Positions 41,839-51,181 are shown, counted from the first letter of the stretch. The stretch: 64,000 nucleotides of DNA from HGW-17 sp938004375 (GCA_036802685.1 DAIRVS010000001.1:77554-141553); one strand, 5' to 3'. The notes: a model not told the origin generated them from the letters alone. Numbers and translations are program-made.

Positions 41839-43734
41839 ATGAAACGTATCATTTTATTATTTATCATGTTGGTTTATACCACCGGATGTGACTTCAAGGT
41901 CAAGGCCGAATCCCGGTGCGGCGATGACGAGGTGAGCCTGAGCCTCGGAGAGCAATGCGACACCACGGACTTCGCGGGGCAGTCCTGCCAGTCCCTGGGC
42001 TACCACGGCGGGGAGTTGGCGTGCACCGCGTCTTGTACTTTGGATATAGCCCCCTGCCTGGCCGAGGGCCGGTGCGGCGACGGCGTCCTCCAGCCGACCT
42101 GGCGCGAGGACTGCGACGGCGAGGAGCTCGGCGGTCAGACCTGTGGAGATCTGGGCTATCACGGCGGCGAGCTCACATGTGACGCCGACTGCAAATACGA
42201 CACTTCCGGCTGTGAAGCGGTCGGGCGCTGCGGGGACGGCGTCATCCAGGACGCCTGGGGTGAAGCCTGCGACGGCGACGCCCTCGGCGGGGCCGACTGC
42301 GCCTCCCTGGGCTTCTATGGCGGCGCGCTCGCCTGCGGCATGGACTGCGACTTCGACACCTCCGGCTGCGAGCAAGGCATCTATTGTGGCGACGGCATCA
42401 TCCAGGACGCCTGGGGCGAGACCTGCGACGGCGTCGCCCTCGACGGTCAGTCCTGCCTGACCCTGGGCTATCACGGGGGCTCTCTGGCCTGCGGCGACGA
42501 CTGTGACTTCGACCTGGCCGGCTGCGAGGAAGCCGGCCGCTGCGGCGACGGCGTCATCCAGGGCACGTGGGGCGAGACCTGCGACGGCGCCGAGCTCGGC
42601 GGCCAGTCCTGTCAGACCCTCGGGTTCGCCACCGGGACCCTGTTCTGTCGGGCCGACTGCACCCTGGACACGGGCGCGTGCTTCAACTGGAGCGGCATCG
42701 CGACCGGCGACCGACACACCTGCGCCGTCGGTCCGGACGGCGCCGTCTGGTGCTGGGGCGCCAACGACTACGGCCAGCTCGGCGACGGCACCACCACCTC
42801 GTCGATCGCGCCAGTCCCGGTGACGGGGCTCCTCGACGTGCGCCAGATCTCGACCGGCGCTTTTCACGCCTGCGCGGTCCTCGCCGACGACTCGGTCTGG
42901 TGCTGGGGTTACAACGGCGAATACCAGCTCGGCGACCTGAGCGGCACCAACCAGGCCACGCCGGTCCAGGTGTTCGGCCCCCTGACCGCCTGGTCCGTCT
43001 CCGCCGGCCTCTCCCACACCTGCGCGCTGCTCCTGGACGGCACCGTGCGCTGCTGGGGCGACAACTACGGCGGCCAGCTCGGCGACGGCACCACCACCCT
43101 CCGGGCCCTGCCCACCGCCGTGCTGCAGATCGCCGACGCCTTGGACGTCTCGGCGGGGGACTTCTCCACCTGCGCCCTCCTGGCGGACGGCACCGTGCGC
43201 TGCTGGGGGGTCGACGACTATGGCCAGCTCGGCGACGGCGCCGCCGGCGGCATCTCCTCCACCCCCGTGACCGTGACCGGCCTCGTGGACGCCCGGTCGA
43301 TCTCGGTGGGACGCACCCACGCCTGCGCCGTGCGGGCCGGCGGCGCCATCGCCTGCTGGGGCCGCAACAACCTGGGGGAGTGCGGCGACGGCACCACCGC
43401 CGACAGTCGTCCACTCTTCGTCACGGTCTATAACGTAAACTCCGCCTCGTCCGTCTCCTGCGGCTCGGCCTTCACCTGCGCGCGCCTCGGAGACGGCTCC
43501 GCCCGCTGCTGGGGCTACAACGACGACGGCCAGCTCGGCGACGGCACCATCGTCACCCGCCTGCTCCCGGTGACGGTGCCCGGCCTGTCCGACGTGGCGG
43601 AGCTCTCCGCCGGGGACACCCACACCTGCGCGGCCACCACCGCCTCCACCCTCTATTGCTGGGGCCTCAACTCCGACGGTCAGCTCGGCGACGGCACCAC
43701 CACCAACTCGCAGACCCCCGTGCTCGTACAGTGA
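41839..43734 (+). CDS. Lipoprotein with Cys-rich repeats and RCC1 propeller
   Basis: A 631-residue surface lipoprotein (lipobox TTGC, Cys17). Five repeats of ~40 residues follow, of the form CGDGVIQ...EACDGxxLGGxxCxxLGYxGGxLxCxxxCxxDxxxC. Then seven RCC1-like blades occur (HTCAVGPDGAVWCWGANDYG, GQLGDGTTT...), expected to close a seven-bladed beta-propeller. RCC1 repeats in bacteria are usually secreted and bind proteins or surfaces. The ATG at 41839 is chosen because the signal peptide begins there, with GGGGAAG before it. The same Cys module occurs in the lipoproteins at 46573 and 48359. Confidence 0.85.
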   Translation: MKRIILLFIMLVYTTGCDFKVKAESRCGDDEVSLSLGEQCDTTDFAGQSCQSLGYHGGELACTASCTLDIAPCLAEGRCGDGVLQPTWREDCDGEELGGQTCGDLGYHGGELTCDADCKYDTSGCEAVGRCGDGVIQDAWGEACDGDALGGADCASLGFYGGALACGMDCDFDTSGCEQGIYCGDGIIQDAWGETCDGVALDGQSCLTLGYHGGSLACGDDCDFDLAGCEEAGRCGDGVIQGTWGETCDGAELGGQSCQTLGFATGTLFCRADCTLDTGACFNWSGIATGDRHTCAVGPDGAVWCWGANDYGQLGDGTTTSSIAPVPVTGLLDVRQISTGAFHACAVLADDSVWCWGYNGEYQLGDLSGTNQATPVQVFGPLTAWSVSAGLSHTCALLLDGTVRCWGDNYGGQLGDGTTTLRALPTAVLQIADALDVSAGDFSTCALLADGTVRCWGVDDYGQLGDGAAGGISSTPVTVTGLVDARSISVGRTHACAVRAGGAIACWGRNNLGECGDGTTADSRPLFVTVYNVNSASSVSCGSAFTCARLGDGSARCWGYNDDGQLGDGTIVTRLLPVTVPGLSDVAELSAGDTHTCAATTASTLYCWGLNSDGQLGDGTTTNSQTPVLVQ

Positions 43735-43759
43735 AATCCGGACGCTCCCCCCGGATTTC
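43733..43759 (+). terminator. Stem-loop after the RCC1 lipoprotein gene
   Basis: Perfect 9-base arms GAAATCCGG and CCGGATTTC with a 9-base loop begin within the TGA stop codon. The following sequence is pyrimidine-rich (CCCTTTCC) rather than a pure T run, so termination efficiency is uncertain. Confidence 0.5.
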
Positions 43760-43883
43760 CCTTTCCACCACCGGCGATCTGTGATAGAGGGGCTCCGCCT
43801 GGAAGGGAGCCGCGGTCACGCACGCCGCGGCCGCACGCGCGACGCCTGCACGAAGATCCCCCCGGACTGGACGAAGATCCCAC

Positions 43884-45710
43884 ATGAAGACCCGCAAGGA
43901 CGTACGGAACATCGCCGTGATCGCGCACGTGGATCACGGCAAGACCACCCTCGTGGACGGCATGCTGCGCCAGAGCGGCCTGCTCAACGAGAAGAACGGC
44001 CAGCTCGACCGCGTGCTGGACAACAACGACCTGGAGCGCGAGCGCGGCATCACCATCCTGGCCAAAAACACGGCCATCCGGTACGGCAACGTGCGCATCA
44101 ACATCCTGGACACCCCTGGACACCACGACTTCGGCGGCGAGGTGGAGCGCATGCTCACCATGGCCGACGCCGTCCTGTTGCTGGTGGACGCCGCCGAGGG
44201 TCCCCTGCCCCAGACCCGCTTCGTGCTCCAGAAGGCACTCGAGATGGGGCTGCCTCCCATCGTGGCGATCAACAAAATCGATCGCAAGGACGCCGAGCCC
44301 GGCCGCGTCCTCAACGAGGTGTACGATCTCTTCATCGACCTGGGCGCCGACGAGGCGATTCTGAACTTTCCCGTGCTCTACACCAACGGTCGCTCAGGCG
44401 TGGCCCACCGGGAGCTGGGCGACGGGTCGGACAACCTGATCCCACTGTTCGAGGCCATCCTCGAGCACGTGCCCTGCCCGGCGGACCTGCGCGATGAGCC
44501 CCTGAAGCTCCACGTGAACAACATCGGCTGGGACGACTACGTCGGGCGCATCGTCCTCGGACGCATCCACGCCGGGCACCTCGACGCCGGCCAGACCGTT
44601 TACCTGCACACCGAGGCCGGCGGCCCCCCGAAGGCGTACCGGATCATGCGCCTGTACGGCTTCTCCGGGCTCACCCGCGTCGAGATCGACCACGCCCGCG
44701 CCGGCGACATCATCTCCCTCGCGGGCATCGACGAGGTCACCATCGGGGACACCATCACCGACGCCCCCGACACCGCCCCGCTGCCGCGGATCACCGTCGA
44801 CGAGCCCACCATGTCCATGAACTTCTGCGTGAACAACTCGCCTTTTGCGGGCAAGGAGGGCCGCTGGGTCACCTCCCGCAACCTGCGCGACCGCCTGTTC
44901 CGCGAGGCCAAGGCCAACGTCGCCATCCGCGTCGAGGAGACCGAGTCCCCGGACACCTACCGCGTACTGGGCCGCGGCGAGCTCCAGTTGGGCATCCTGG
45001 TGGAAACCATGCGCCGTGAGGGCTACGAGCTCATGCTCTCGCGCCCCGAGGTGGTCACCCGTCGCGTGGATGGCAAGCTCATGGAGCCCCAGGAGTACCT
45101 CACGGTGGACTGCCCCCAGGAGATGGTGGGCGTCGTGTCCGAACGCCTCGGGCCGCGGCGCGGCCGGCTCATGGAGATGTCCCCCTTCGGCGACCGCATG
45201 CGCCTGCTCTTCGAGATCCCCACCCGCGGCATCATCGGCTTCCAGGGCGAGTTCCTCACCGAGACCCGCGGCCTGGGCATCATGCACACCCGCTTCGCCG
45301 GCTGGATCCCCTGGCAGGGCCCCATCACCGGACGGCGCACCGGCGCCCTGGTGGCCGACCGCACGGGCCCCACCACCCCCTACGCCCTGTTCCACATGCA
45401 GCCCCGGGGCACGCTGTTCGTCCCCGCCCAGTTCAAGGTCTACGAGGGCATGGTCGTGGGCGAGCACATCCGCGAGAACGACCTGAACGTCAACGTCTGC
45501 CGCGAGAAGAAACTCACCAACATCCGGGCCGCCGGGCGCGACGAGAACGTCATCCTGTCACCGCCGCGCCTGCTCACCCTGGAGCAGGCCATGGAGTTCA
45601 TCCGCGACGACGAGATGATCGAGGTCACCCCGCTGCACATCCGCATCCGCAAGCGCACGCTGGCGTCGAACCAGCGCTCGGTGAGGCCCGAATACGACGA
45701 TCCGGAGTGA
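43884..45710 (+). CDS. typA: Ribosome-associated GTPase TypA/BipA
   Basis: A 608-residue translational GTPase of the EF-G superfamily that binds ribosomes under stress. Seen: G1 AHVDHGKTT (14-22), switch RERGITI, G3 DTPGHHDFGGEVER, NKIDRKDA (G4), and the TypA-specific C-terminal segments FQGEFLTETRGLGIM and EVTPLHIRIRKR. The length matches BipA. No clear Shine-Dalgarno sequence precedes the ATG. It lies ~150 bases after the RCC1 lipoprotein gene and is convergent with the SGNH-like lipoprotein gene. Confidence 0.97.
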   Translation: MKTRKDVRNIAVIAHVDHGKTTLVDGMLRQSGLLNEKNGQLDRVLDNNDLERERGITILAKNTAIRYGNVRINILDTPGHHDFGGEVERMLTMADAVLLLVDAAEGPLPQTRFVLQKALEMGLPPIVAINKIDRKDAEPGRVLNEVYDLFIDLGADEAILNFPVLYTNGRSGVAHRELGDGSDNLIPLFEAILEHVPCPADLRDEPLKLHVNNIGWDDYVGRIVLGRIHAGHLDAGQTVYLHTEAGGPPKAYRIMRLYGFSGLTRVEIDHARAGDIISLAGIDEVTIGDTITDAPDTAPLPRITVDEPTMSMNFCVNNSPFAGKEGRWVTSRNLRDRLFREAKANVAIRVEETESPDTYRVLGRGELQLGILVETMRREGYELMLSRPEVVTRRVDGKLMEPQEYLTVDCPQEMVGVVSERLGPRRGRLMEMSPFGDRMRLLFEIPTRGIIGFQGEFLTETRGLGIMHTRFAGWIPWQGPITGRRTGALVADRTGPTTPYALFHMQPRGTLFVPAQFKVYEGMVVGEHIRENDLNVNVCREKKLTNIRAAGRDENVILSPPRLLTLEQAMEFIRDDEMIEVTPLHIRIRKRTLASNQRSVRPEYDDPE

Positions 45711-45728
45711 GACAATGAATCCGCTGAA

Positions 45729-46547
45729 TCAACCGGTCCAGCCGGCCAGGCGGGCCAGCATCCACCAGAACGCGCGGCCCTTGCGCTCGCAGTTGAAGCA
45801 GTGGCTGTGCTGGCAATCACCACAGGCGCCGCACGTGTTCGTGGCGCACCAGGTCGTGCACCAGCCGCAGGCGTCGGTCTCGTCGGCATAATAATTCCCG
45901 GCGGGGTCCCAGCTCTCGAGGTCCTCGAAGTCATACAGGATCTTCCCGTGGGCCTCGCACCAGTCCCGGATCTGGCGGTTGTTCGTCCGCAGCGTTCCGT
46001 CCTCTCCGGAGCCGTCCAGATGTCCGGTCATGTAGACGAACGTCTTGCCGGGGTAGTCCGTTTCCAGCGTGGCCATTTCGTCGAGGTACGCTTGGATCCC
46101 GTCCGCGGTGTTGTCCGAGACGCCGCCGCACCAGCTCCACACCACCACGTTCACCTCCGGGTGCGCATCGAGGTAGGTCCGGGTGAGCCCGGCCCAGGCG
46201 AGATCCCCCAGGTGCCCGAGGTCGCCGTACTCCTCGTATAGCGCCAGCGGACCGTGATCGACGACCGCGTCGAGCATCTCCAGGCCGGTGACCAGCTGGC
46301 TGCCGTGGGAGGTGTGCCCGTAGTACACGTTCAGGTTCGCCAGCGCCGCGGCGAACGCGTCCCCCGGGATGGACTCGAAGCTGGACACCACCGTGTGATC
46401 GGCGACTAAATAACCGGAGCCATTGTTGACGTTGTTGACGTTGTTGACGTTGTTCACGTTGTTTGTGTTATTCGTGTTTGCGGGGTCGTCGTCGCACCCC
46501 AGGACCACCAGAAATACCAATGTCAGCAGGATCTTCGTGTGTTTCAT
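45729..46547 (-). CDS. SGNH-hydrolase-like lipoprotein, paralogue of the next gene
   Basis: A 272-residue lipoprotein (lipobox LGC, Cys18) with a Thr/Asn/Val linker (NTNNTNNVNNVNN). The domain has YYGHTSHGSQL (possible Ser nucleophile block), VVVWSW, FVYMTGHLDG, TNNRQIRDWC and a closing Cys-rich HSHCFNCERKGRAFWW segment. The order of blocks is reminiscent of SGNH/GDSL esterases, but no assignment is certain. It shares most of these motifs with the neighbour at 46573 and lies 25 bases after it, so this is a tandem duplication in one operon. A secreted role is likely. Confidence 0.7.
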   Translation of the reverse strand: MKHTKILLTLVFLVVLGCDDDPANTNNTNNVNNVNNVNNVNNGSGYLVADHTVVSSFESIPGDAFAAALANLNVYYGHTSHGSQLVTGLEMLDAVVDHGPLALYEEYGDLGHLGDLAWAGLTRTYLDAHPEVNVVVWSWCGGVSDNTADGIQAYLDEMATLETDYPGKTFVYMTGHLDGSGEDGTLRTNNRQIRDWCEAHGKILYDFEDLESWDPAGNYYADETDACGWCTTWCATNTCGACGDCQHSHCFNCERKGRAFWWMLARLAGWTG

Positions 46548-46572
46548 CGTGCACCTCCCGTGCGTGGGTCGT

Positions 46573-47784
46573 TCATTGCCAGCCGGCGATCCGGGCCAGC
46601 AGCCACCAGAGCGCCTTCCCCTTGCGGTAGCAGTTCAAGCAGTGGCTGTGCGGACAGGCTTCGTTGCACTCCGGGCAGGCGTCCGGGTGTTCGGCCAACC
46701 ACGCCGCGCACCAGCCGCACTCGGCGCCGTCGTCCGCATGGTAGTTGCCGTCGGGGTCCCAGCTCTCGATGGCCTCGAAGTCGTACAGCCACTTGCCGTT
46801 GGCCACGCACCAGTCCCGGATCTGCCGGTTGTTCGTGCGCAGGACGCCCTCGTCTCCGGTGCCGTCCAGCGGGCCGGTCATGTACACGAAGCGCACGTCG
46901 GGGAAGTCCGCCTCGAGCTGGGCCATGGCGCCCAGGTACAGGTCCACGTGGGCGGAGGTGGCTTCCGAAAGGCCGACCCCCCAACTCCAGATCACCAGGT
47001 TGGTCGCCGTGTCGTTCTCCAGATGCGCGCGGGTGACGGCCTCCCAGGTCAGGTCACCGTAGAGCCCCAGGTCATCATCCGCATTGAGGAACAACGACAA
47101 TGGCTCATGGTTGACCACGTCGTCGAGCATCCCGAGTCCGGTCACCAACTGGGCGCCAAAGGATGAGTGCCCATAGTAGGCAACGACATTCATGAACACC
47201 CAGTCGAACGCGTCCCCGGGGATGTCATCGAAGGCGTCCACCGCCCGGTGATCGGCCACCCGCCCCGCGGCCCCGCACCCCGAGGAATCGAAGGTGCAGC
47301 CGCGGGTGCACGCGAGCGTCCCCGGTTCGAAGCCCAGGCTCTCGCAGGTGGCGCCGTTGAGCAGCCCCTGCTCGCAGTCCTCGCCCCCGACGAGGATCTG
47401 GTCGCCGCAGATCGGCTCACACAACGACGGGCTCTCTTCGGTGCACGTCCAGCCCTCCTCCACGTTGCACCGCTGGTCGCACCCGTCCACGGTGAGGGTA
47501 TTGCCGTCGTCGCAGTCCTCCTGGATGTCGAGCAGCCCGTCCCCGCAGCGGTGTCCGCAGGCCGTGGTGTCATACCGGCAGTCGGCCGTGCACGCCAGTT
47601 GCCCGGTCGTGATGTAAAAACCCAGACTCTCGCAGGATTCGCCGTTCAACGTGGCGCCGTCGCACGCTTCCCCCGGATCGATGAATCCATCGCCGCAGGG
47701 ATCCGTCACTTTGACGGAATCGTCACATCCCGTGACCGCGACCAGCCAGGCCACGCACAAAAACCACCATGATTTCCTTCGCAT
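46573..47784 (-). CDS. Lipoprotein with Cys-rich repeats and SGNH-like domain
   Basis: A 403-residue lipoprotein (lipobox VTGC, Cys20). Three Cys repeats (CGDGFIDPGEACDG, CGDGLLDIQEDCDDGN of DUF4215 type, CGDQILVGGEDCEQG) precede a ~240-residue domain closely related to the gene at 45729: YYGHSSFGAQL, VIWSWG, FVYMTGPLDG, TNNRQIRDWC and HSHCLNCYRKGKALWW. The ATG at 47784 has GGGAG at 5 bases. Here the Cys modules occupy the place that the Asn-rich linker has in the paralogue. A surface hydrolase is plausible but unproven. Confidence 0.75.
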   Translation of the reverse strand: MRRKSWWFLCVAWLVAVTGCDDSVKVTDPCGDGFIDPGEACDGATLNGESCESLGFYITTGQLACTADCRYDTTACGHRCGDGLLDIQEDCDDGNTLTVDGCDQRCNVEEGWTCTEESPSLCEPICGDQILVGGEDCEQGLLNGATCESLGFEPGTLACTRGCTFDSSGCGAAGRVADHRAVDAFDDIPGDAFDWVFMNVVAYYGHSSFGAQLVTGLGMLDDVVNHEPLSLFLNADDDLGLYGDLTWEAVTRAHLENDTATNLVIWSWGVGLSEATSAHVDLYLGAMAQLEADFPDVRFVYMTGPLDGTGDEGVLRTNNRQIRDWCVANGKWLYDFEAIESWDPDGNYHADDGAECGWCAAWLAEHPDACPECNEACPHSHCLNCYRKGKALWWLLARIAGWQ

Positions 47785-47828
47785 TTGAACTCCCACAGGG
47801 TTCGTACTCTCCGTACGCCCCCGCCGGC

Positions 47829-47856
47829 AGTATAGCCCACAATCAAAAACAGAAAA
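47829..47856 (-). promoter_or_regulatory. Probable promoter for the tandem SGNH-like lipoproteins
   Basis: On the minus strand, TATACT (47829-47834) is a near-consensus -10 box with TTTTCT (47851-47856) 16 bases upstream. The start codon at 47784 lies ~45 bases away. Confidence 0.45.
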
Positions 47857-47872
47857 GAGGGGAAACCGAGAC

Positions 47873-48337
47873 TTGCCAATCGCCTGGGTCAACAAGCCAG
47901 ACGAGGGCGGCGACGGCCTGTACTGGAGCGTGGGGCTCTCGCCGGTGATCGGCGCGAGGGCCACCCTCTGGTTCTCGAACACCGCCGCCTTGGACACCTA
48001 CCTCGATCTCGCCCACATGCCCTCGGAGTCGGGCAAGCAACGCACCCTCGTCTCCTTCGGGCTGGCGCTCAAGTTCGGGATCATCAACCGCGCCACCTGG
48101 CAGGCCCGCCTGGGCGGCGGCGCCGGAGTCAACGTGTTCTCCGCCGAGGTGCTCGACGACTGGGGCATCGGCACGGTCGTCGGCATCAACCCCTTCGCGC
48201 TGTTCGAGGTGGCGTTCCGCATGAGCCGACACCTCAACTTCCTCGTCGGCTACCACTTCAACTCCATGATCGGCGAGACCCAGAACAAGGCCACCTGGCC
48301 GCCCCTGCACATCGTCACCGCGGGGATCGAGTTCTGA
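47873..48337 (+). CDS. Short outer-membrane beta-barrel-like protein, possibly truncated
   Basis: A 154-residue protein with alternating hydrophobic strands (GLYWSVGLSPVIGARATLWF, RTLVSFGLALKFGI, LNFLVGYHFNSMIG) and a C-terminal Phe in HIVTAGIEF, the usual last residue of an outer-membrane barrel. It lacks a signal peptide. The only start is a TTG at 47873 preceded by GAGGGGAAA, and the frame is open upstream to 47789 without a better start. It may be a barrel remnant whose 5' part was lost, or a protein with an unusual start. Confidence 0.5.
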   Translation: MPIAWVNKPDEGGDGLYWSVGLSPVIGARATLWFSNTAALDTYLDLAHMPSESGKQRTLVSFGLALKFGIINRATWQARLGGGAGVNVFSAEVLDDWGIGTVVGINPFALFEVAFRMSRHLNFLVGYHFNSMIGETQNKATWPPLHIVTAGIEF

Positions 48338-48358
48338 CAGCGGTGATATGGAGTGGAA

Positions 48359-50314
48359 TCAGGGCTGCGGGACATACAGGATGAAAGCATCATACCCGCC
48401 AAGTGCAGGACGATCCCACAGGGTACCGCTGACGATCCCCGTCAGGAACAGTTCGTCGTCGTCGCCGACGATCACGTCATACGCCTGATCCAGCCCGGCG
48501 GTTCCCCATTGCCGGTCGGTCACGCGCGTCCCGTCCGCGGCGTAGGTGGTCAGGAAGATGTCCCGGTCCCCGGCGTGGGTCTGGCCCGGCAGCGCGCCCT
48601 CCACGGCGCCGGCCGCGTGGATCCTCCCGGTGGTGTCCACGACCACGCTCCAGGCCCAGTCCCAACCACCGGTGCCCCACTGACGGGTCCAGGTGGTGTC
48701 CCCGGCGGAGGTCATACGAAGGAGGAACAGGTCATAGGAACCCAAATGGGTCTGGCCCGGCAGCGCGCCATCGATCTGCCCGAATACGTAGAGGTTCCCC
48801 GCGGCGTCCGTGGCCACGGCCTTCCCTTCATCGCTCCCGGTGGTCCCCAGTTGCCGCGTCCAGAGTTTGGTCCCGTTCACGTCACAGCGGATCACGAAGA
48901 CATCCGAGGATCCAACCTGGACCTGCCCGTCCAGGGCCCCGTCGGTTTTCCCGACGAGCACGAGGTTCCCGGCCGAATCGAACGCGAGGCCCCACGCCTG
49001 ATCATCCCCGGCGGTCCCCCACTGCCGCGTCCAGACGAGCGCTCCCGCCGGGTCATACCGGCTCAGGATGATGTCGTTTCCGCCCAGGTGGGTCTGGCCG
49101 TCCACCGGACCCCCGGCGTAACCGGCAACGAAGACGTTCCCGGCTGCGTCCACCACCACGCCGCGGCCCCAGGAAAAACCCACGGGCAGCTCCTCCACCG
49201 TCCCGTCCGTGGAGACCTTGGATAAAAATCCGGTGGCGTTCGTCGAACATTCCGTACAACCCGTCACATAGACGTGTCCCGACGGCGCCAACGCCAGATC
49301 GCTGACCTGTCTCTCCCCAAACATCCCCCACGGCGTGCGAGTCCAATCCTCATATCCGTCTGCATGGTAGCGCTTCATGAACACGGGAGCGTTGACGACG
49401 TAGCCACCGACGATCAACCCTCCCGTCGCATCCCGGACCAGCGCCCGACCCACCTCGGACATGTTGGTTCCCGTGAGCTCCGCGGCGCGGCAGGCGGACG
49501 TGTCGACGACGCATTGGCCATCACAGGTCAGGACCCCGAAGAATCCGCCGACCAGACGGCAATCCTGGCCTCCGAAGTCGCCGTTGTCGCAAGACTCGAA
49601 CGCCTCCTGCAGGATCCCGTCGCCACACTCGCCCCCGCAGCCCGTGAGGTCCAGGCCACAGATCTCCGAGCAGGTGAGCGCTCCCGGATAGAGACCCTGG
49701 GTTTCGCAGGTCTGTCCGTTCAGGGCCGCGCCGTCGCACGCTTCACCGAACGTCTCCTGGATGACGCCGTCGCCGCAACTGCCCCCGCAGCCCGTGAGCT
49801 CGAAGCCGCAGGTCTCCGTGCAGGCCAGCGTCCCGGGATATTGTTCCAAGGTCTCGCAGGTCTGACCGTTCAGGTTCGCGCCGTCGCAATCCTCGAAGGT
49901 GTCCTGAATGACGGCGTCGCCGCACTGACCCAGCGCCTCGCAGCTCTCGAGCACGAACCGACACTCGGCGTCACACGAGAGCGTGCCCCCGTGATAGCCC
50001 AGGCTCTGGCAGGAGTTGCCGTTCAGGTTCGCGCCGTCGCACTCCTCCCCGTCCGCGGCGTCGACCCCATTGTCGCCGCAGCGACCGCCGCACTCGGTGA
50101 TATCGAGGCGGCAATCCGACGTGCAGCGCAGGGTGCCCAGTGGGCGATAATGTCCCAGGGAGGCACAGGAGAGCTCGCCGACGGTCGTGTCGCACTCCTC
50201 GCCGGGATCGACGAAGCCGTCCCCGCAGGACTCCACGGTCTTCGTCTTCGTGTCACAGGCGACGACGAACGACACGGTACATAGGCAACAGGCCACCAAC
50301 CAAAGGTTTTTCAT
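48359..50314 (-). CDS. Lipoprotein with Cys-rich repeats and SBBP-type propeller
   Basis: A 651-residue lipoprotein (lipobox VVAC, Cys20). Five Cys repeats (CGDGFVDPGEECD, CGDAVIQDTFEDCDG, CGDGVIQETFGEACDG, and others) are followed by ~370 residues of repeats such as VVDAAGNVFVAGYAGGPVDGQTHLGG and WTRQWGTAGDDQAWGLAFDSAGN, the pattern of SBBP beta-propellers. It is probably surface-bound. A GAGGAGAAAC ribosome site precedes the ATG. The Cys module matches that of the genes at 41839 and 46573. Confidence 0.82.
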   Translation of the reverse strand: MKNLWLVACCLCTVSFVVACDTKTKTVESCGDGFVDPGEECDTTVGELSCASLGHYRPLGTLRCTSDCRLDITECGGRCGDNGVDAADGEECDGANLNGNSCQSLGYHGGTLSCDAECRFVLESCEALGQCGDAVIQDTFEDCDGANLNGQTCETLEQYPGTLACTETCGFELTGCGGSCGDGVIQETFGEACDGAALNGQTCETQGLYPGALTCSEICGLDLTGCGGECGDGILQEAFESCDNGDFGGQDCRLVGGFFGVLTCDGQCVVDTSACRAAELTGTNMSEVGRALVRDATGGLIVGGYVVNAPVFMKRYHADGYEDWTRTPWGMFGERQVSDLALAPSGHVYVTGCTECSTNATGFLSKVSTDGTVEELPVGFSWGRGVVVDAAGNVFVAGYAGGPVDGQTHLGGNDIILSRYDPAGALVWTRQWGTAGDDQAWGLAFDSAGNLVLVGKTDGALDGQVQVGSSDVFVIRCDVNGTKLWTRQLGTTGSDEGKAVATDAAGNLYVFGQIDGALPGQTHLGSYDLFLLRMTSAGDTTWTRQWGTGGWDWAWSVVVDTTGRIHAAGAVEGALPGQTHAGDRDIFLTTYAADGTRVTDRQWGTAGLDQAYDVIVGDDDELFLTGIVSGTLWDRPALGGYDAFILYVPQP

Positions 50315-50395
50315 GATGTTTCTCCTCGGATAGACGCATCACAAACTTAGACGGACCCCAAGGTGAAATCAAGCGATTTTTTTTAATACAGAAAA

Positions 50396-51160
50396 CTATA
50401 GAAGGACCACCGGGAGCGCGTCGGCTCGGGAGACCGGCCCGGCCGGCGGCGGCGCGGCGGGATGCGACGTGGCGGTGATGGCGGATTCCTCCACCACCGG
50501 GCGGGGGCGGGTCAGGTAGGCCTCGAGCAGGTCCACTAACTCGTCGACGAACGCGGCGCGCTCCAGCCGGTCTTCGTCGCGGTGGGCCTCGTACCGGTGC
50601 GCGAGGGCCTGGATCGTGTGGATCAGGAAATACGCGCCGCGCTCCGGCTCGGCCCGGCGCACGCCGGGGACCGCCGCGAGCCAGCCGGCCAGGGTGCGCC
50701 CGGCCTCGGCCTCGGCCGCGAGCACCCGCTCCCGCAGCGCGTCGCTGTGCACCGCCTCCTCGAGGAGCAGGCTCCGCAGCCGCGGTCGGCTCGCGCGCTG
50801 CGCTAGGACCTCGCCCGCCAGATCCGCGAGCGCGTCCCGCAGCCACGGCCGGTTCGCCAGCGCGCTCCCGACCCATGCCTGGAGCCGCCGCGTGGTCTGC
50901 GCCAGCTCCGCCTCGAGCAAGGCCGTGAGGATGGCCTCCTTGCTCGGAAAATATTGATAGAGCGTGCCCACCGAGACCCCCGCGCGCTCGGCGATGCGGT
51001 CGGTGGTGCCCGCCGCGACCCCTCCATCCTCGACCACCGCGGCGGCGGCGGCGAGCACCCGCTCGACGGTCGCGCGGGAGCGATCCTGCACGGGCTTGCG
51101 GCGGGGATCGGTCGTCTTCTTCAAAGGTTTGTCGGGAGAAGTTGAAATGCGCTCGTTCAT
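50396..51160 (-). CDS. TetR-family transcriptional regulator
   Basis: A 254-residue regulator. The N-terminal helix-turn-helix is clear (ATVERVLAAAAAVVEDGG...TTDRIAERAGVSVGTLYQYFPSKEAIL, ~30-75). The C-terminal ligand domain is followed by a Pro/Ala-rich tail. No divergent target gene is present. Two operator-like sites lie upstream, one over the -10 box of its own promoter, so it very likely represses itself. Only 7 bases separate that -10 box from the ATG and no ribosome site is seen, suggesting a leaderless transcript. The ligand is unknown. Confidence 0.92.
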   Translation of the reverse strand: MNERISTSPDKPLKKTTDPRRKPVQDRSRATVERVLAAAAAVVEDGGVAAGTTDRIAERAGVSVGTLYQYFPSKEAILTALLEAELAQTTRRLQAWVGSALANRPWLRDALADLAGEVLAQRASRPRLRSLLLEEAVHSDALRERVLAAEAEAGRTLAGWLAAVPGVRRAEPERGAYFLIHTIQALAHRYEAHRDEDRLERAAFVDELVDLLEAYLTRPRPVVEESAITATSHPAAPPPAGPVSRADALPVVLL

Positions 51161-51161
51161 G

Positions 51162-51181
51162 ATCCGAGGCGTACCTCAGGT
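51162..51181. promoter_or_regulatory. TetR operator site O2 (proximal, imperfect)
   Basis: ATCCGAG, 6 bases, CTCAGGT. The right arm equals that of site O1 and the left arm matches 5 of 7. It starts 2 bases before the tetR ATG and covers the proposed -10 box. Confidence 0.55.

Noticed and set aside
50376..50386. T-run at about 50380 as an intrinsic terminator
   Set aside because: The T-run lies on the plus strand, but no plus-strand gene ends there and no stem precedes it.
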